Shown one piece after another: positions 8,308 to 18,187 of a stretch of 64,000 bases of DNA. Where the stretch lies: assembly GCF_030656345.1 (NCBI RefSeq), contig NZ_JAUSNR010000015.1:1-64000 (forward strand), in the 5' to 3' direction. The DNA comes from Pseudotabrizicola sp. (GTDB lineage: Bacteria; Pseudomonadota; Alphaproteobacteria; Rhodobacterales; Rhodobacteraceae). Both the position numbers and the translations under genes were made by a program. A model generated the notes under the pieces. The model had not been told where the DNA came from and did no database searches. It saw only the letters and a list, made by a program, of their open reading frames with translations. Positions within the stretch are counted from its first letter, which is position 1. Every line of letters begins with the position of its first letter.

Positions 8308-9873
8308 ATGGCCCGCGCCCGCCCCGCCGAGAGGCCGCCGCCAGCCGCAAGTGGCCCGAGCATCGTCGTCCCGTTCTACAACGAACACGACCTCGCCCGA
8401 AGTCTGGCCCCCTGGGCCAACCTCAACCAACGACAGCAGCAGGCCAAGGCATGTCTGGTGCTGACCGACCTGCTGGTGCTCGGGCTCTGCTTCGTCGCCG
8501 GGCGCCTGCCCGCGTGGCTGCTCCACGACATGAGCCTCCCGCAAGCGATGAACGTCTGGTGGTCTGCCAATGGCCACCTGCGCGTCATGCTGTTCGGCGC
8601 CATTGCCCTGACCATGGTGTGCTGGATGTGGACCGTGCAAGGCCACTACTCTGCTCACCGCCGCAAACCCTGGTGGGACGAAACCCGCCAGTTGATCCAG
8701 GTCATCGTGCTCGCAGCGCTGCTCGACGCCATGGTGATCTACCTCGCCAAGTGGCCGCTCTCGCGCTTGTGGACCGGGGCGACCTGGGGCCTCGTGCTGA
8801 TCTGCCTGCCGCTGGCGCGCCTGGCCATCCGCTCATGGCTGTTGCGCGCCGGCCTGCTCACCCAGCCCTATGTGCTCATCGGCCATCCCGACGACGTCGA
8901 GAAGGCCGCCGCCGCACTGGCCAGCGAACCGCTGCTGGGCTACAAGCCCGTGGCCGTCGTCTGCCCCGACCCGGGCGCGCGGCTGGTCGAGCTCGGTGAG
9001 TACGTGGCCGCACCCACCGCGCTCAGTCCCGGCGTGCGGGAGTTTCTTGCCCGGCCCGGGCCCTACCAGCTGGTGGGCGTGCTCGGCATCCGGGACAACA
9101 ACTGGCTGCGCGAACTCGCGCAAGACCTCATGCTCACCCGCGACGACCTGGTCATGGTGCCCGCAATCGGCGGCCTGCCGATCTACGGCATGGAGGTCTC
9201 GCACTTCTTCAGCCACGACGTGTTGCTGCTGCGCGCCCGCAACAACCTCAACCGCCGTGGTCCGCAAGTGCTCAAACGCGCGCTCGACATCGTGGGCGCT
9301 GCCGCCCTGCTGGTGCTGCTGACGCCGCTGTTCGCCTGGGTCGCGTGGCGCATCAAGCACGACGACGCCGGTCCTGTGTTTTTCGTACAGAAGCGCGTGG
9401 GGGTGGACGGCCAGCTGTTCGACTTCATCAAGTTCCGCAGCATGGTGATGGACGCCGACGGTGCGCTGGAGCGCTGGAAGACGGAGAACGAAAAGCTCTA
9501 CGTGCAGTACCTGGCCAGCAACTTCAAGCTCGCCAATGACCCGCGCGTCACGAAGATCGGTCGCATCATCCGCCGCACCAGCATCGACGAACTGCCCCAG
9601 CTCATCAACGTCCTGCGCGGCGACATGAGCCTCGTGGGCCCGCGCCCGCTGCTGGCCCGCGAGCTGGGCGAATACGGCAAGAGCATCCGAGCCTACGGCA
9701 AGGCCCGCCCCGGCATCACCGGCCTGTGGCAGATCAGCGGCCGCAGCACCAGCACCTTCCAGCACCGCATCAACATGGACCTCTGGTACGTGCGCAACTG
9801 GTCGCTCTGGTACGACCTTGTGATCATGCTGCGCACCGTGCGCGTCGTGCTCCGACAGGAAGGCGCCTGCTGA
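8308..9873 (+). CDS. wbaP: Undecaprenyl-phosphate sugar phosphotransferase (WbaP-like), initiates repeat-unit synthesis
   Basis: A 521-residue polyprenyl sugar-1-phosphate transferase. Several membrane segments occupy about residues 48-190, a central nucleotide-binding-like domain follows, and the catalytic domain covers about 320-521 with [22 protein letters not shown] and [20 protein letters not shown]. The Asp-Glu pair at 427-428 is the family catalytic dyad. WbaP enzymes transfer galactose- or glucose-1-phosphate from UDP-sugar to undecaprenyl phosphate at the inner membrane, committing the pathway. The first 15 residues are Pro/Ala/Arg-rich. Its stop overlaps the next start (TGATG). Galactose specificity is by similarity only. 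Confidence 0.88.
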   Translation: MARARPAERPPPAASGPSIVVPFYNEHDLARSLAPWANLNQRQQQAKACLVLTDLLVLGLCFVAGRLPAWLLHDMSLPQAMNVWWSANGHLRVMLFGAIALTMVCWMWTVQGHYSAHRRKPWWDETRQLIQVIVLAALLDAMVIYLAKWPLSRLWTGATWGLVLICLPLARLAIRSWLLRAGLLTQPYVLIGHPDDVEKAAAALASEPLLGYKPVAVVCPDPGARLVELGEYVAAPTALSPGVREFLARPGPYQLVGVLGIRDNNWLRELAQDLMLTRDDLVMVPAIGGLPIYGMEVSHFFSHDVLLLRARNNLNRRGPQVLKRALDIVGAAALLVLLTPLFAWVAWRIKHDDAGPVFFVQKRVGVDGQLFDFIKFRSMVMDADGALERWKTENEKLYVQYLASNFKLANDPRVTKIGRIIRRTSIDELPQLINVLRGDMSLVGPRPLLARELGEYGKSIRAYGKARPGITGLWQISGRSTSTFQHRINMDLWYVRNWSLWYDLVIMLRTVRVVLRQEGAC

Positions 9874-10877
9874 TGCCCACCCAACTCCCCTCCCCCATGA
9901 ACAATCCTGAAACCATCTACGTGGCAGGTCACCGCGGCATGGTCGGCTCGGCCATCGTGCGCCAGCTGCAGGCCGCGGGCCACCCCGCCAGCCACATCGT
10001 CACCCGCACCCACGCCGAACTCAACCTGACCGACCAGGCCGCTGTCCGCGCCTTCTTCGCGGAGGCCAGGCCGCAGCAGGTGTACCTCGCCGCGGCCAAG
10101 GTGGGCGGCATCCACGCCAACAACACCTTCCCCGCCGACTTCATCTACCAGAACCTCATGATCGCGGCCAACGTGATCGAGGCCGCCTTCTGCAACGGCG
10201 TGCAGAAGCTGCTGTTCCTCGGCTCCAGCTGCATCTACCCCAAGCTCGCTCCGCAGCCCATGAACGAGCACGCCCTGCTCACCGGGCCACTGGAAGCCTC
10301 CAACGAGCCCTACGCCGTGGCCAAGATCGCCGGCATCAAGCTCTGCGAAAGCTACAACCGCCAGTTCGGTGACAGCCATGGCGTGGACTACCGCAGCGTC
10401 ATGCCCACCAACCTGTATGGCCCAGGCGACAACTACCACCCGGAAAACAGCCACGTCATCCCCGCGTTGATCCGCCGCTTCCACGAAGCCAAGGCGTCCG
10501 GCGCGCCCGAGGTTGCCATCTGGGGCAGCGGAACGCCCCTGCGCGAGTTCCTGTATGTCGACGACATGGCATCGGCCTGCCTGCACGTGATGAACCTGCC
10601 CAAGGCCCTCTACGAGCAACACACCCAGCCCACGCTCAGCCACATCAACGTGGGCTACGGGTCGGACATGACCATCGCCGAGCTCGCCCACGGCATCGCG
10701 CGCGCCACCGGCTTCGCCGGCCAGATCCGCTTTGACACCAACAAGCCCGACGGCACGCCCCGAAAGCTCATGGACAGCAGCCGCCTGGGCCAATTGGGCT
10801 GGCAAACCAGCAAGGTCGATCTCTCCAGCGGACTGGCCTTGACCTACCAGGACTTCCTGCAGCAAACCGCTCAATGA
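9873..10877 (+). CDS. fcl: GDP-L-fucose synthase
   Basis: A 334-residue SDR-fold epimerase/reductase converting GDP-4-keto-6-deoxymannose to GDP-L-fucose with NADPH. The Rossmann motif [10 protein letters not shown], the GSSCIYP segment and the catalytic YAVAK (Tyr-x3-Lys) are present, as is the family-typical [12 protein letters not shown]. The ATG at 9873 overlaps the previous stop; an internal ATG at 9897 is a possible alternative start giving a slightly shorter N-terminus. It is directly followed by gmd, which makes its substrate. The pair shows that the polymer probably contains L-fucose. Confidence 0.93.
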   Translation: MPTQLPSPMNNPETIYVAGHRGMVGSAIVRQLQAAGHPASHIVTRTHAELNLTDQAAVRAFFAEARPQQVYLAAAKVGGIHANNTFPADFIYQNLMIAANVIEAAFCNGVQKLLFLGSSCIYPKLAPQPMNEHALLTGPLEASNEPYAVAKIAGIKLCESYNRQFGDSHGVDYRSVMPTNLYGPGDNYHPENSHVIPALIRRFHEAKASGAPEVAIWGSGTPLREFLYVDDMASACLHVMNLPKALYEQHTQPTLSHINVGYGSDMTIAELAHGIARATGFAGQIRFDTNKPDGTPRKLMDSSRLGQLGWQTSKVDLSSGLALTYQDFLQQTAQ

Positions 10878-12043
10878 CGGACCCCATCACCATGACAAAG
10901 AACCCACCCGCTTCCCACATCCAGCCCAAGGTCGCCCTCATCACCGGCGTCACCGGGCAGGACGGCTCCTACCTTGCCGAGCTGCTGCTTGACAAGGGCT
11001 ACATCGTGCACGGCATCAAGCGCCGCAGCAGCCAGTTCAACACCCAGCGCGTGGACCACATCTACCAGGACCCGCACATCGAAAATGCCCGGTTCAAGCT
11101 GCACTACGGCGACCTGAGCGACACCAGCAACCTGATCCGCATCGTGCAGGAAACGCAGCCCGACGAGATCTACAACCTCGGCGCGCAAAGCCATGTGGCG
11201 GTGAGTTTCGAGAGCCCGGAGTACACCGCCGATGTGGACGGCCTGGGCACGCTGCGCCTGTTGGAGGCCATCCGCATCCTCGGGCTGGAGAAGAAGACCC
11301 GCTTCTACCAGGCCAGCACCTCCGAGCTCTACGGTCTGGTGCAGGAAATCCCGCAAAAGGAAACCACGCCCTTCTATCCGCGCAGTCCCTACGCGGTGGC
11401 CAAGCTCTACGCGTACTGGATCGTGGTGAACTACCGCGAGGCCTACGGCATGTACGCCTGCAACGGCATCCTGTTCAACCACGAATCCCCGCGCCGCGGC
11501 GAGACCTTCGTCACCCGCAAGGTCACGCGCGGCCTGGCCAACATCGGCCAGGGACTGGAGCACTGCCTCTACATGGGCAACCTGGATTCGCTGCGCGACT
11601 GGGGCCACGCCAAGGACTACGTGCACATGCAGTGGTTGATGCTGCAGCAGGAGCGGCCCGAAGACTTCGTCATCGCCACCGGCGTGCAATACAGCGTGCG
11701 CCAGTTCATCGACATGGCCGCGAAGGAACTGGGTGTGACCCTGCGCTTCGAGGGCGAAGGCGTGAACGAGCAGGCCGTCGTGCAGTCGGTCGTGGGCGAC
11801 AAAGCGCCCGCGCTCCAGCCGGGCCAGGTGGTGGTGAAGGTGGACCCGCGCTACTTCCGGCCCACCGAAGTGGAGACCCTGCTGGGCGACCCCAGCAAGG
11901 CCAAAGCCACGCTGGGCTGGGTGCCGCAGATCACGCTGCAGGCCATGGTGTCGGAGATGGTGGTCTGCGACCTGGCCGACGCGCGGCGCCACGCCCTGCT
12001 GAAACACCACGGCTACGCCGTGGCCGTGACCGGCGAACACTGA
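10874..12043 (+). CDS. gmd: GDP-mannose 4,6-dehydratase
   Basis: A 389-residue NAD(P)-dependent dehydratase. Visible motifs are [19 protein letters not shown] at the N-terminus, STSELYG, the catalytic [10 protein letters not shown] (Tyr-x3-Lys) and [19 protein letters not shown], all diagnostic of Gmd. It turns GDP-D-mannose into GDP-4-keto-6-deoxymannose for Fcl. The gene overlaps fcl by ATGA. No mannose-activation genes (manB/manC) are present in the window, so GDP-mannose must come from elsewhere in the genome. Confidence 0.95.
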   Translation: MTDPITMTKNPPASHIQPKVALITGVTGQDGSYLAELLLDKGYIVHGIKRRSSQFNTQRVDHIYQDPHIENARFKLHYGDLSDTSNLIRIVQETQPDEIYNLGAQSHVAVSFESPEYTADVDGLGTLRLLEAIRILGLEKKTRFYQASTSELYGLVQEIPQKETTPFYPRSPYAVAKLYAYWIVVNYREAYGMYACNGILFNHESPRRGETFVTRKVTRGLANIGQGLEHCLYMGNLDSLRDWGHAKDYVHMQWLMLQQERPEDFVIATGVQYSVRQFIDMAAKELGVTLRFEGEGVNEQAVVQSVVGDKAPALQPGQVVVKVDPRYFRPTEVETLLGDPSKAKATLGWVPQITLQAMVSEMVVCDLADARRHALLKHHGYAVAVTGEH

Positions 12044-12059
12044 ACCTGTTCGAACGCCC

Positions 12060-13382
12060 ATGTCAGCTACACGCCCCTTGCGCGCACACCCACCCGTTCT
12101 GTCGTCGCTCGCCGGGCGCATGGCGTCGGGTGCCGGTGCGTACGGCTATGCGCAAGTGGTCAGCATCGGCACGCAGCTGGTGTCGCTGCCGCTGTTCCTG
12201 CACTACTGGGACATGGCCACCTACGGCTACTGGCTGGCACTCACCGCTCTGCCGTTCTATCTGTCGCTGGCCGACGCCGGCATCTCCACCGCGTCGAGCA
12301 ACCAGATGATCGGTCTGATTGCGCAAGGCCAGAAGGCGCGGGCGGCCGAGGTGTTCCAGAGCGCGGTGGCATTTCTGTTGTCCGTCTCGCTGCTGGTCTT
12401 GCTTGTGGTGGGGGCCACCTTGCTGCTGCTGCCCGCCTCCCTGCTGGCCGTGCCGCAATGGAAAACGGTGCTCATGCTGTTGTCGGTCAGCGTGGTGCTC
12501 AGCCTCCTCTGCAGCCTGGCCGAAGTGGTCTACAAGGCTACCGGCGGCTACGCTGCGGGCACCTACCTGGTCACCACCGGCCGCCTGGCCGACTGGGCGG
12601 GCGGCCTGGTTGGCCTCGTGCTCACCCGGAGCTTCATCGGCGTCGCGTCGGGCGCGTTGCTCGCACGTGCGGCATACACGGTGCTGGCCATCGCGCTGAG
12701 CCAGCGCCGCACCGACTTTCTGCGCTGGGGCGTGCACAGCGCCAGCCTCGCCGACATCCGGCAGGCCGCCGCGCCGGGCATGCTGTTCCTCTCGCTCTCC
12801 CTGACCAACGCACTGAGCCTGCAAGGTTTCACCTTGCTGGTGGCAGCCACACTGGGCCCGGCCGCCACCGCAGTGTTCAACACCTACCGTACCGTCGCGC
12901 GCATCGTAGTGCAGGTCACCAACGCCCTGAGCAATCCGCTCTGGCCGGAACTCACCGCGCTCAACGGTCAGAAAGACGACGGCGCTTTCTGGCGGCTCTA
13001 CCGCCGCGCCAACCGCCTGGGCATGCTGATCGCCGCCGCGGGCGCGCTGCTGGTGTACCTGGTGGCTCCGTGGCTGCTGGACCTCTGGACCCACGGCCAG
13101 ATTCCCTTCACCGCCACCAGCATGGCACTGTTCCTGTTCTACGCGGCCGTGTGTTCGGCCACCCAGATTCCACGCGTGGTGCTCATGGCCATCAACCGGC
13201 ATGGCGGACTGGCCTGGCAGAGCCTCGTGGCCGCGGTGGTCTCGCTCGGCGTGGCCTGGCTGATCTGGCGCAGCGCTGGCATGACGGGGGTGGTGGCCGC
13301 CATGGTGCTGGGCGAGGCCCTGGTCTGGTTCACCGCCACGCGCGCCGTGCACCGCTTGCGTACACCGAGGGCCGCCGCATGA
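12060..13382 (+). CDS. wzx: Wzx-type lipopolysaccharide/exopolysaccharide flippase
   Basis: A 440-residue, very hydrophobic protein with about 12 predicted membrane segments, of the MATE/MOP-like polysaccharide transporter type. Segments such as YGYWLALTALPFYLSLADAG and ATAVFNTYRTVARIVVQ resemble Wzx flippases. The role is to flip undecaprenyl-pyrophosphate-linked repeat units across the inner membrane. It starts 16 nt after gmd and overlaps the next gene by ATGA. Together with the polymerase, OPX protein and autokinase nearby, it defines a Wzx/Wzy-dependent pathway. Confidence 0.82.
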   Translation: MSATRPLRAHPPVLSSLAGRMASGAGAYGYAQVVSIGTQLVSLPLFLHYWDMATYGYWLALTALPFYLSLADAGISTASSNQMIGLIAQGQKARAAEVFQSAVAFLLSVSLLVLLVVGATLLLLPASLLAVPQWKTVLMLLSVSVVLSLLCSLAEVVYKATGGYAAGTYLVTTGRLADWAGGLVGLVLTRSFIGVASGALLARAAYTVLAIALSQRRTDFLRWGVHSASLADIRQAAAPGMLFLSLSLTNALSLQGFTLLVAATLGPAATAVFNTYRTVARIVVQVTNALSNPLWPELTALNGQKDDGAFWRLYRRANRLGMLIAAAGALLVYLVAPWLLDLWTHGQIPFTATSMALFLFYAAVCSATQIPRVVLMAINRHGGLAWQSLVAAVVSLGVAWLIWRSAGMTGVVAAMVLGEALVWFTATRAVHRLRTPRAAA

Positions 13383-14974
13383 TCGTCGACCTCCAACACA
13401 GCCCGCCACCACAGGCGTCGCACGACGTGGTCATCGTCGGCGGTGGCACGGTGGCCCTGTTGCTGGCCGTGCTGCTGGAGCGCCAGGGCCAGCGCGTGCT
13501 GGTGCTGGAGACCGGCGGCGGCAGTTTCGAGGCGCCAGCCCAGCAACTCAACGAAGCCACCGTCACCGGCCGCGCCCACACCGGCATTGCCGTGGCGCGT
13601 GGGCGCGCTTTGGGCGGCACCTCCAACCTCTGGGGTGGCCAGCTCACCGGCTTCGTGCCGTCCGACTTCGAAGCCCGCCCGGGTGTGGCCGATGCGCCCT
13701 GGCCCATCACCTACGAAGACCTGCTGCCCTGGTACGAAGCCGTGGCCAAAGAACTGCGCCTGGCCGATGTGCTGGATGCATCCACGCCGCAGGCGCACAA
13801 GCTCTTCGGCGAGCACTACCCCGACATTCCCGGCTTCACCCTGTTCCTGACGCGCTGGCTCAAGGAGCCCGCAATGGCGCGGTACTTCCACGAACGCCTG
13901 CAAAACGCGCCGAACCTCACCGTCTTGCTGCACGCCCACGCCACGGGGCTGGATCTCGCGCCCGATGGTGAACGCATCGCGTCGGTCCGGGTGGCGCAGC
14001 CCGACGGAACATCGGTCTCCATCCGTGGCCAGCGCTTCGTGCTCGCCAACGGCACCATCGAAATTGCCCGCCTGCTGCTCGCCAGTGCGGCCGAGCAGCC
14101 CCAGGCCCCCTGGGCGGACAACACGTGGGTGGGCGCGGGCTTTCAGGACCACCTGGAGATGCGGGGCGGCCGGGTGCACCTGCTGGACAAACCCCGCTTC
14201 CTGCTCACCTTCCAGAACATCGTGCTCGGTGGCCACAAATACCAGCCCAAGCTGCGGCTGGACTCCGGCGTGGTCAACACAGGCGCGGATGCGGCGCTCA
14301 ACGTCACCGGCTACTTCGCGTTCGAGTCCAGCATCGCGGAACACCTGCAGCACTTGAAAGTGCTGGTCCGGTCACTGATGCGCGGCGGACTGCCGAAGCA
14401 AGGCCTGGGCGACATGATTCGCCACATCAAGGGCATGGGCAGCGCCTGGTTTCCGATGATCGTGCAGTACCTGCGGCACCACCGCATCTACAACCCGGGC
14501 GACCGCGGTGTCTGGCTCGTCATGCACGCCGAACAGCTGCCCCGCGACGACAGCCGCATCACGCTCGACCCCGAGCGCAAAGACCGCTTCGGCATGCCAC
14601 TGGCGTCGCTGGACTGGCGCATCGGCGGCCAGCCCGAGGTGTGCGCCATGGCCGCCTTTGTGCGCCGGATTGGTGACAGCCTGCTGGCGGCCGGCCTGGC
14701 CCGTGTGGAAATCGACGCACTGCTCGACACCGAAGACACCCGCGTGCTCGACCAGGCTCGCGACACCTTCCACCAGTGCGGCGGTGCGCGCATGGGCCAC
14801 CACGCCGGCGACGGCGTGGTCGACAGCGAGCTGCGCGTGTTCGGCACCAGCAACCTCTTTGTGGCCGGTGCTGCCGTGTTCCGCACCTCCAGCTACGCCA
14901 ACCCCACCTTCACCGCCATGGCACTGACGGCCCGCCTGGCCGAGCGGCTGCAGCGCGAACCGTCCACCGCATGA
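13379..14974 (+). CDS. GMC-family FAD-dependent oxidoreductase
   Basis: A 531-residue flavoenzyme. The N-terminal dinucleotide site is VVIVGGGTVALLLAVLLE (GxGxxx type) and the substrate/FAD segment GRALGGTSNLWGG follows. The GMC C-terminal part shows CGGARMGHHAGDGVVDSELR and NLFVAGAAVFRTSSYANPTF. Such enzymes oxidise alcohols, including sugars. Inside a polysaccharide operon and coupled by ATGA on both sides to a flippase and an aldo/keto reductase, it may oxidise a lipid-linked sugar or a nucleotide-sugar. The real substrate is unknown. Confidence 0.82.
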   Translation: MIVDLQHSPPPQASHDVVIVGGGTVALLLAVLLERQGQRVLVLETGGGSFEAPAQQLNEATVTGRAHTGIAVARGRALGGTSNLWGGQLTGFVPSDFEARPGVADAPWPITYEDLLPWYEAVAKELRLADVLDASTPQAHKLFGEHYPDIPGFTLFLTRWLKEPAMARYFHERLQNAPNLTVLLHAHATGLDLAPDGERIASVRVAQPDGTSVSIRGQRFVLANGTIEIARLLLASAAEQPQAPWADNTWVGAGFQDHLEMRGGRVHLLDKPRFLLTFQNIVLGGHKYQPKLRLDSGVVNTGADAALNVTGYFAFESSIAEHLQHLKVLVRSLMRGGLPKQGLGDMIRHIKGMGSAWFPMIVQYLRHHRIYNPGDRGVWLVMHAEQLPRDDSRITLDPERKDRFGMPLASLDWRIGGQPEVCAMAAFVRRIGDSLLAAGLARVEIDALLDTEDTRVLDQARDTFHQCGGARMGHHAGDGVVDSELRVFGTSNLFVAGAAVFRTSSYANPTFTAMALTARLAERLQREPSTA

Positions 14975-15918
14975 CGATGGACAGCTCCACCGACCTCATT
15001 TCGCAACGGCTGGGCTTTGGCTGCGGCCGGCTCAAGGGTGGCCATGAGAAGGCCAATGCCCTGCGGCTCGTGCATGCGGCGCTGGACCTGGGTGTTCGCC
15101 ACTTCGACACCGCGCCACCCTACGGGCTGGGCATGTCTGAATCGGTGCTCGGCGAAGCCCTCAAGGGTCGGCAAGAGACCGTCACCGTGTTCACCAAGGC
15201 CGGGCTGGCGCGCCCGGCTTCGCCCGGCCTCCTGCAGACGGCGCGGGCCATCGTCAAGCCCCTGGCCAGGCACATCCCCGGCCTGCGCAACGCTGTGCTC
15301 AAGGGCATGGCCCAACGCGCTGCCCAAGCCAACTTCAACCCAGACTTCATCGCCCGGTCTTTGGAGACCAGCTTGCGCATGCTCCGACGCGAGCGGGTGG
15401 ACGGCCTGCTGCTGCACGAAGCACAAGACCACGACACGGTGGAACCCTTGAAGCCGCTGTTCGAGCGCTGCATCGCCCAAGGCCAGCTGGGCGCCTATGG
15501 CAGCTCCACCGGCGAGTCACGCGACCAGCTCGTGCGCTTCGGCACGGTCCTGCAATACCGCTGCCCGATGCCCGGCCTGGACGGGGCACCACCCGCAACC
15601 ACCGACATCCTGCACGGCGCGTTCCGTTTCATCGCCCCCGCCATCGCACAGCAGCTGGAACGCGACAGCCAGCTCAAAGACGAACTGGCCAGCTTGCTGC
15701 CCGCCGGTACCGATCCGACTGCCGCCACCGGCGCACTCGCCCTGGCCTACGCGCTGGACCGGAGCCACAACCGCCTGCTGTTCTCGACCAACCAGCCGCA
15801 ACGCCTGGCCACCACGCTGGAACAGGTGCGGCACATCACCGGCTCGGCCCGGTGGCGGTCCACGATGCAGGCGCTTCAAGCGGCCTTCAACCACACAGGT
15901 GTGTCATGCGCGGCCTGA
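14971..15918 (+). CDS. Aldo/keto reductase family protein
   Basis: A 315-residue protein with the (beta/alpha)8 aldo/keto-reductase pattern. The N-terminus LGFGCGRLKGGHEKANALRL is followed by GVRHFDTAPPYGLGMSESVL, which carries the catalytic Asp and Tyr, and then by VFTKAG and VDGLLLHE. The ATG at 14971 overlaps the GMC gene stop. The pairing of an FAD alcohol oxidase with an NADPH reductase suggests sugar oxidation followed by reduction, for example an epimerisation, but this is a guess from context. Confidence 0.8.
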   Translation: MTMDSSTDLISQRLGFGCGRLKGGHEKANALRLVHAALDLGVRHFDTAPPYGLGMSESVLGEALKGRQETVTVFTKAGLARPASPGLLQTARAIVKPLARHIPGLRNAVLKGMAQRAAQANFNPDFIARSLETSLRMLRRERVDGLLLHEAQDHDTVEPLKPLFERCIAQGQLGAYGSSTGESRDQLVRFGTVLQYRCPMPGLDGAPPATTDILHGAFRFIAPAIAQQLERDSQLKDELASLLPAGTDPTAATGALALAYALDRSHNRLLFSTNQPQRLATTLEQVRHITGSARWRSTMQALQAAFNHTGVSCAA

Positions 15919-17177
15919 ACACACGGCTGTCGCGCTGGCTGCTGGGCGGCGCCATCTACCTCACCGGGTGGTACTCCGAGGGCCCGGCGCTGCAGGCCTC
16001 CCAGATGGGCGCCATCAGCCTGCTGCTCCTGGCGGGCTTCTTTTCCGCGCTGTCCGGCGACACTCTAAAGATTCGCCCCAGCCTGGTCGAATGGCTGTTC
16101 GGCATCGCCTTCCTGTTTGCCATGCTGGTGGCGTGGATGACGGGCAACGTGCTGTCCACGATGTACGGCGCCATGCTGTTGCTGGTGCTGGTGGCCATTG
16201 CGTTCCTGATCCGGCACCGGAGCGCGGCCGAGCTGATCGCCGTGTTCCGCTGGGCCTACGTGGCGCTGGTGGGCACGGTGCTGGCCCTGGAGTCCCCGGC
16301 CTTGTTCGCCTCGCTCGTGGGCAGCGTGGAATACGGCCTGGGACTCGTGCGGTACCAACCGCTGGGCATGCACCCCAACCTCAGTGGCCTGGTGTACGGC
16401 GGTGGCGCCCTGCTGTTCCTTCAGCGCTGGCTGGCTGCGCCCACCCGGTCGCAAAAGGGCTTTGCGCTGGCCATGGTGGCGCTGTGTCTTTGCGTGCTGC
16501 TGGCCGCCTCGGCCCGCGCCGGCATGCTCGCGCTGGCCGTTGCCGGCGCAACGGGCATCAGCTTGATTGCCTTGCGCGGCTCGCGCCGCTCGCGCATGAG
16601 CCTGGTGCTCGCGGCGCTCATCGGCGTGGGCGTTGTCCTCTTCAACTGGGCGGCCATCAAGGACTACCTCTCGCTCATCCTGGACATCGACTCACCCACC
16701 CGCGGCGTGGAGTCCGGCGCCACCGGTCGCACCGACATCTGGCGCGCCGGCATCGAACTGGTGTTCTCGGACGCCTCGTTGCTGTTCGCAGGCCGGGGCA
16801 TCCGCTCGGCGCTGCCCGAGATCATCGGGTTCCCGGTCGAGAGTTCGTACATCAACCTCGCGCTGGAACACGGCATCTTTTTCGGCTCACTCATCACGCT
16901 GTCGTTCGTCGTCACGGCCGGCCGCGCGCTTCAACAGGGTCTCAACCCAGGCCAGCACAGGTACCAGCTGTTCATGGTGGGACTGATGCTGGTCTTCATG
17001 CTGGCCCAGTCCTTCTTCAACCGCTACCTGATCGGCGTGGGCAATCCCTATTCGCTGTGGATCCTCGTGTTGCTCCTGCAAGTGAACCTGAGTCCGATGG
17101 CCACCGCCACCCACCGATCGCGAAACGCCTCGCGATCGACCCTTCCATCACACAGCCTGGATCGGATCCCGACATGA
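15906..17177 (+). CDS. O-antigen ligase/polymerase-type membrane protein (Wzy-like)
   Basis: A 423-residue protein with about 10-12 membrane segments and the large periplasmic loop typical of the Wzy_C/O-antigen ligase family. Within the loop region are SARAGMLALAVAG and GATGRTDIWRAGIELVFSD, the usual TGRxxxW-type motif. It probably polymerises flipped repeat units in the periplasm. The ATG at 15906 overlaps the previous gene by 13 nt. No other polymerase candidate is in the operon, so this is the presumed Wzy. Sequence cannot distinguish polymerase from ligase. Confidence 0.78.
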   Translation: MRGLNTRLSRWLLGGAIYLTGWYSEGPALQASQMGAISLLLLAGFFSALSGDTLKIRPSLVEWLFGIAFLFAMLVAWMTGNVLSTMYGAMLLLVLVAIAFLIRHRSAAELIAVFRWAYVALVGTVLALESPALFASLVGSVEYGLGLVRYQPLGMHPNLSGLVYGGGALLFLQRWLAAPTRSQKGFALAMVALCLCVLLAASARAGMLALAVAGATGISLIALRGSRRSRMSLVLAALIGVGVVLFNWAAIKDYLSLILDIDSPTRGVESGATGRTDIWRAGIELVFSDASLLFAGRGIRSALPEIIGFPVESSYINLALEHGIFFGSLITLSFVVTAGRALQQGLNPGQHRYQLFMVGLMLVFMLAQSFFNRYLIGVGNPYSLWILVLLLQVNLSPMATATHRSRNASRSTLPSHSLDRIPT

Positions 17178-18187
17178 CACGCAGACACACAGACACCACC
17201 CTCATGCTGTGCCTGGCCACGGTGTTGATCACCTTGTCGCACCTCGACGCCTTCGTGCCGGACCCACGCATCGCCACCGGCGGCGCGATCGGCAACTCGC
17301 TGTTCTTCTTCCTTTCGGGCTATGGGCTGGCCATGAGCTTGAATGCCGCCGGGTCGGACGCAACCAGCCCCTCGCTGCTCGCCTACCTAGGCAAGCGGCT
17401 CTCACGCCTGTACCCCGCCGTCCTGATCGTCGCCTGTGCCATGCTCGCCACCCTTCAGATCCAGATGGTCAGCATCACCGACATCGTCGCGGCCTTTGTC
17501 TGGCCCACGCCGTTCTGGTTCATCTCGGCGGTGGTGGTGTTTTATGTGCCGATCTTCTACCTCGCGCGCCTGCAGCCCGCCGGCATCGCCACAGCCATGG
17601 CGGCACTGCTTGTGCCGTACGTCTTCTTCTACAGCCGGCTGGATTTGTCGCAGTTTGTGGTCGAAGGCCCGGACTATTTCAAGTGGATCAACTACTTCGG
17701 CATCACGCTGATGGGCTGCCTGGTGGCGCGCCTGAAGCTCACCCCGAAGCTCAGCCTGTTCACCGTCGCGGCACTCCTGATGTCACTGCTGCTGTTCCTC
17801 GTCACCAAGCTCACGGTGTTCCGGTACGACATGGGCCACCTGCAGTTCCTGTTCCACGTCTGGCTCTACCCCATCGTCTTCTTCAGCTTTCACATCTTCT
17901 CCTCCGAGGCGGTTCTCAAGCCCCTGCGGGCCACGCCCCTGTTCCCCGTCGTCGCGCTGCTGGGCGGCCTGACCCTGGAGATCTACCTGACCCAAACCGC
18001 CTGGATCCACTGGCTGGAAGCGCAGAACTACGACTTCGGCCACACCGTTCTCCTGCTCATGGCCCTGGTGCCCGTGTTGGTGTTTTCGGTGCTGACGCAG
18101 TGGCTGTCCCAGCGCCTGACGGCCGGCGCATCGCGCGTGCTCCACAAGCCCCGGGTGAACCCACAGAAACCGGTCGACCTGACATGA
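17174..18187 (+). CDS. Acyltransferase-3 family membrane protein
   Basis: A 337-residue protein with about ten membrane segments. It starts MTRRHTDTTLMLCLATVLIT and has the SHLDAF and NSLFFFLSGYGLAM segments typical of acyltransferase family 3 (O-acetylase/OafA/WcaK-neighbour type), although the usual catalytic His of the N-terminal RxxxxxxH motif is not obvious. It likely O-acetylates or succinylates sugars at the inner membrane. Coupled by ATGA to both neighbours. Confidence 0.75.
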   Translation: MTRRHTDTTLMLCLATVLITLSHLDAFVPDPRIATGGAIGNSLFFFLSGYGLAMSLNAAGSDATSPSLLAYLGKRLSRLYPAVLIVACAMLATLQIQMVSITDIVAAFVWPTPFWFISAVVVFYVPIFYLARLQPAGIATAMAALLVPYVFFYSRLDLSQFVVEGPDYFKWINYFGITLMGCLVARLKLTPKLSLFTVAALLMSLLLFLVTKLTVFRYDMGHLQFLFHVWLYPIVFFSFHIFSSEAVLKPLRATPLFPVVALLGGLTLEIYLTQTAWIHWLEAQNYDFGHTVLLLMALVPVLVFSVLTQWLSQRLTAGASRVLHKPRVNPQKPVDLT

